This document shows positions 4,996 through 5,513 of a stretch of 5,513 nucleotides of DNA, one piece after another. The stretch comes from a bacterium (GTDB lineage: Bacteria > Krumholzibacteriota > Krumholzibacteria > LZORAL124-64-63): positions 1 to 5,513 of the forward strand of contig QNDV01000191.1 of NCBI GenBank assembly GCA_003646045.1, written 5' to 3'. The position numbers and the translations under genes are program-made. Position 1 is the first letter of the stretch, and the number at the start of each line of letters is the position of its first letter. The notes below the pieces were generated by a model, which saw only the letters and a program-made list of their open reading frames with translations, was not told the DNA's origin and made no database searches.

Positions 4996-5050
4996 GGCAA
5001 ACCATCCCTACCCGGTCTGACGCCGGGTGCGAACCCCCGAGGTCCGTGCC
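4996..5050 (+). promoter_or_regulatory. Candidate S6:S18-binding leader motif (CCG bulge) upstream of rpsF
   Basis: GGCA (4996-4999) pairs with TGCC (5047-5050). ACC (5001-5003) pairs with GGT (5041-5043). Between these helices CCG (5044-5046) is left bulged opposite A5000. Above them is a hairpin, ACCCGG (5010-5015) with CCGGGT (5023-5028). Published work describes an mRNA motif upstream of rpsF in many phyla in which a CCG bulge, flanked by a stem and a hairpin, binds the S6:S18 complex and mimics its 16S rRNA site. The arrangement and position here fit that description. The helices are short and the internal loop is large and asymmetric, so this needs a covariance check. Confidence 0.5.
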
Positions 5051-5082
5051 GGCGAATAGTGATCCGGGTCATTCTGTCCGGA

Positions 5083-5099
5083 GGGAGGTGTTACCAGTG
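5083..5099 (+). promoter_or_regulatory. Ribosome binding site and GTG start of rpsF
   Basis: GGGAGG (5083-5088) lies 8 nt before GTG 5097-5099, and the S6 homology starts right after (TKKYELIFIL). A small inverted repeat TCCGG (5063-5067) / CCGGA (5078-5082) ends directly at the Shine-Dalgarno core, so local structure could tune access. Confidence 0.8.
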
Positions 5100-5462
5100 A
5101 CCAAGAAATACGAACTTATCTTCATCCTGCGTGCGGACCAGCCCGAGGCTGCCATGGCTGATCGCGTCCAGCGTGTGAAGGACATCCTCGCCAACCACGA
5201 GGGTGAAGTAACCCAGGAGAACCACTGGGGCGTGCGTCGTCTCGCCTATGAGATCGACGACGAGAACAAGGGCAACTACATGTTCCTGAGGTACCGCAGT
5301 GCGGGTACGGCGGGGGTGGAGTTGGACAAGTTCCTGCGCCTGGATGATCAGGTGCTGCGCCATCTCATCGTCGTCGATGAGGAGTGGGAAGAGCGCAACC
5401 GCGTGGCCATAGCCAAGCGGCGCCGCAAGGACAACGGTGAAGGTGCCACCGCGCGCGACTAG
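5097..5462 (+). CDS. rpsF: 30S ribosomal protein S6
   Basis: S6 binds 16S rRNA together with S18 in the platform of the small subunit. The protein is 121 aa from a GTG start, within the usual range (about 95-135). The fold signatures are in order: first strand KYELIFILR, helix with AMADRVQRVKDILANHEGEV, then NHWGVRRLAYEIDDENKGNYMFLRY. The last matches the family 'WGkRrLAYxI...GxY' segment. It is followed by ELDKFLRLDDQVLRHLIVV. The C-terminal tail (about 100-121) is charged, with a KRRRKD cluster, and is not part of the core. An in-frame extension upstream to 5046 is possible but has no homology and no ribosome binding site. The leader carries promoter and S6:S18-motif candidates, and the next gene is probably rpsR, so S6 and S18 are likely co-expressed and autoregulated. 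Confidence 0.96.
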   Translation: MTKKYELIFILRADQPEAAMADRVQRVKDILANHEGEVTQENHWGVRRLAYEIDDENKGNYMFLRYRSAGTAGVELDKFLRLDDQVLRHLIVVDEEWEERNRVAIAKRRRKDNGEGATARD

Positions 5463-5499
5463 TCGCCGGTTGCCAGCCTGACGCGAGAAGGAGATTGAC

Positions 5500-5513
5500 A
5501 TGGCCCGCAAGAA
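5500..5513 (+). CDS. rpsR: Start of next gene, probably 30S ribosomal protein S18 (truncated by window end)
   Basis: ATG 5500 is preceded by AAGGAG (5488-5493) at 6 nt. Only M-A-R-K can be read before the window ends, so homology cannot be judged. S18 is the usual gene after rpsF and commonly has a basic N-terminus, which fits; ssb is the other common neighbour. The gap from the rpsF stop is 37 nt. That a gene starts here is likely; its identity as rpsR is inferred from context. Confidence 0.55.

Noticed and set aside
4790..5020. Small + strand open frame spanning the pth 3' end and rpsF leader
   Set aside because: The first third is pth in another frame. The rest covers the promoter and hairpins, and I see no protein motif.
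4965..5060. Known metabolite riboswitch (c-di-GMP GEMM or cobalamin type) in the rpsF leader
   Set aside because: GGCAAACC-like words looked suggestive, but the other conserved blocks of those aptamers are missing, and rpsF is not a usual target. The CCG-bulge motif explains the same bases better.
1..5513. Mobile element, CRISPR, phage or defence island
   Set aside because: I found no transposase, integrase, spaced repeats, terminal inverted repeats or attachment-site duplication next to the tRNA. The genes are conserved core genes on one strand.

Overview
The window is about 5.5 kb of GC-rich bacterial chromosome in which every gene I recognise lies on the + strand. It is a conserved housekeeping neighbourhood. 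The order is: the 3' part of a DUF362-family gene, ispE (isoprenoid precursor synthesis), spoVG (small nucleic-acid-binding regulator), tRNA-Gln(UUG), prs (PRPP synthetase), rplY (ribosomal protein L25, TL5/CTC type), pth (peptidyl-tRNA hydrolase), rpsF (ribosomal protein S6), and the first codons of a gene that is probably rpsR (S18). I see no transposon, CRISPR array, prophage, toxin-antitoxin or defence genes.

Organism: ispE indicates the MEP isoprenoid pathway. The ispE / tRNA-Gln / prs / rplY / pth order resembles Deltaproteobacteria-like and related Gram-negative genomes. The Firmicutes order instead has spoVG-glmU-prs-ctc-pth. Here spoVG is kept, glmU is absent, and a tRNA sits in its place. 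High GC, frequent TTG/GTG starts and the DUF362 neighbour fit a deep-branching uncultured lineage (for example Krumholzibacteriota- or Eisenbacteria-like, or a deltaproteobacterial relative). Sequence inspection alone does not settle this.

Layout: bases 1-3203 look like one transcription unit. The DUF362-ispE gap is 6 nt, ispE-spoVG 55 nt and spoVG-tRNA 6 nt; the tRNA is followed by a 117-nt leader and prs. After prs there is a small stem-loop and then a promoter-like TTGACA element. This starts a roughly 185-nt untranslated leader and rplY, which ends in an acidic then DKK-repeat tail. A 12-bp GC hairpin separates rplY from pth. After pth, a 221-nt gap holds a good promoter candidate and a structured leader for rpsF. 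That leader can form a CCG trinucleotide bulge between a stem and a hairpin, matching the description of the S6:S18 autoregulatory mRNA motif.

The genes are linked by precursor supply and translation: PRPP for nucleotides, two to three ribosomal proteins, a tRNA, and the hydrolase that recycles peptidyl-tRNA. The points most worth a second look are regulatory (the rpsF and rplY leaders and the tRNA inside the operon) and a few protein oddities (the Pth active-site-region change and insertion, and the L25 tail). I found no convincing undescribed multi-gene system.
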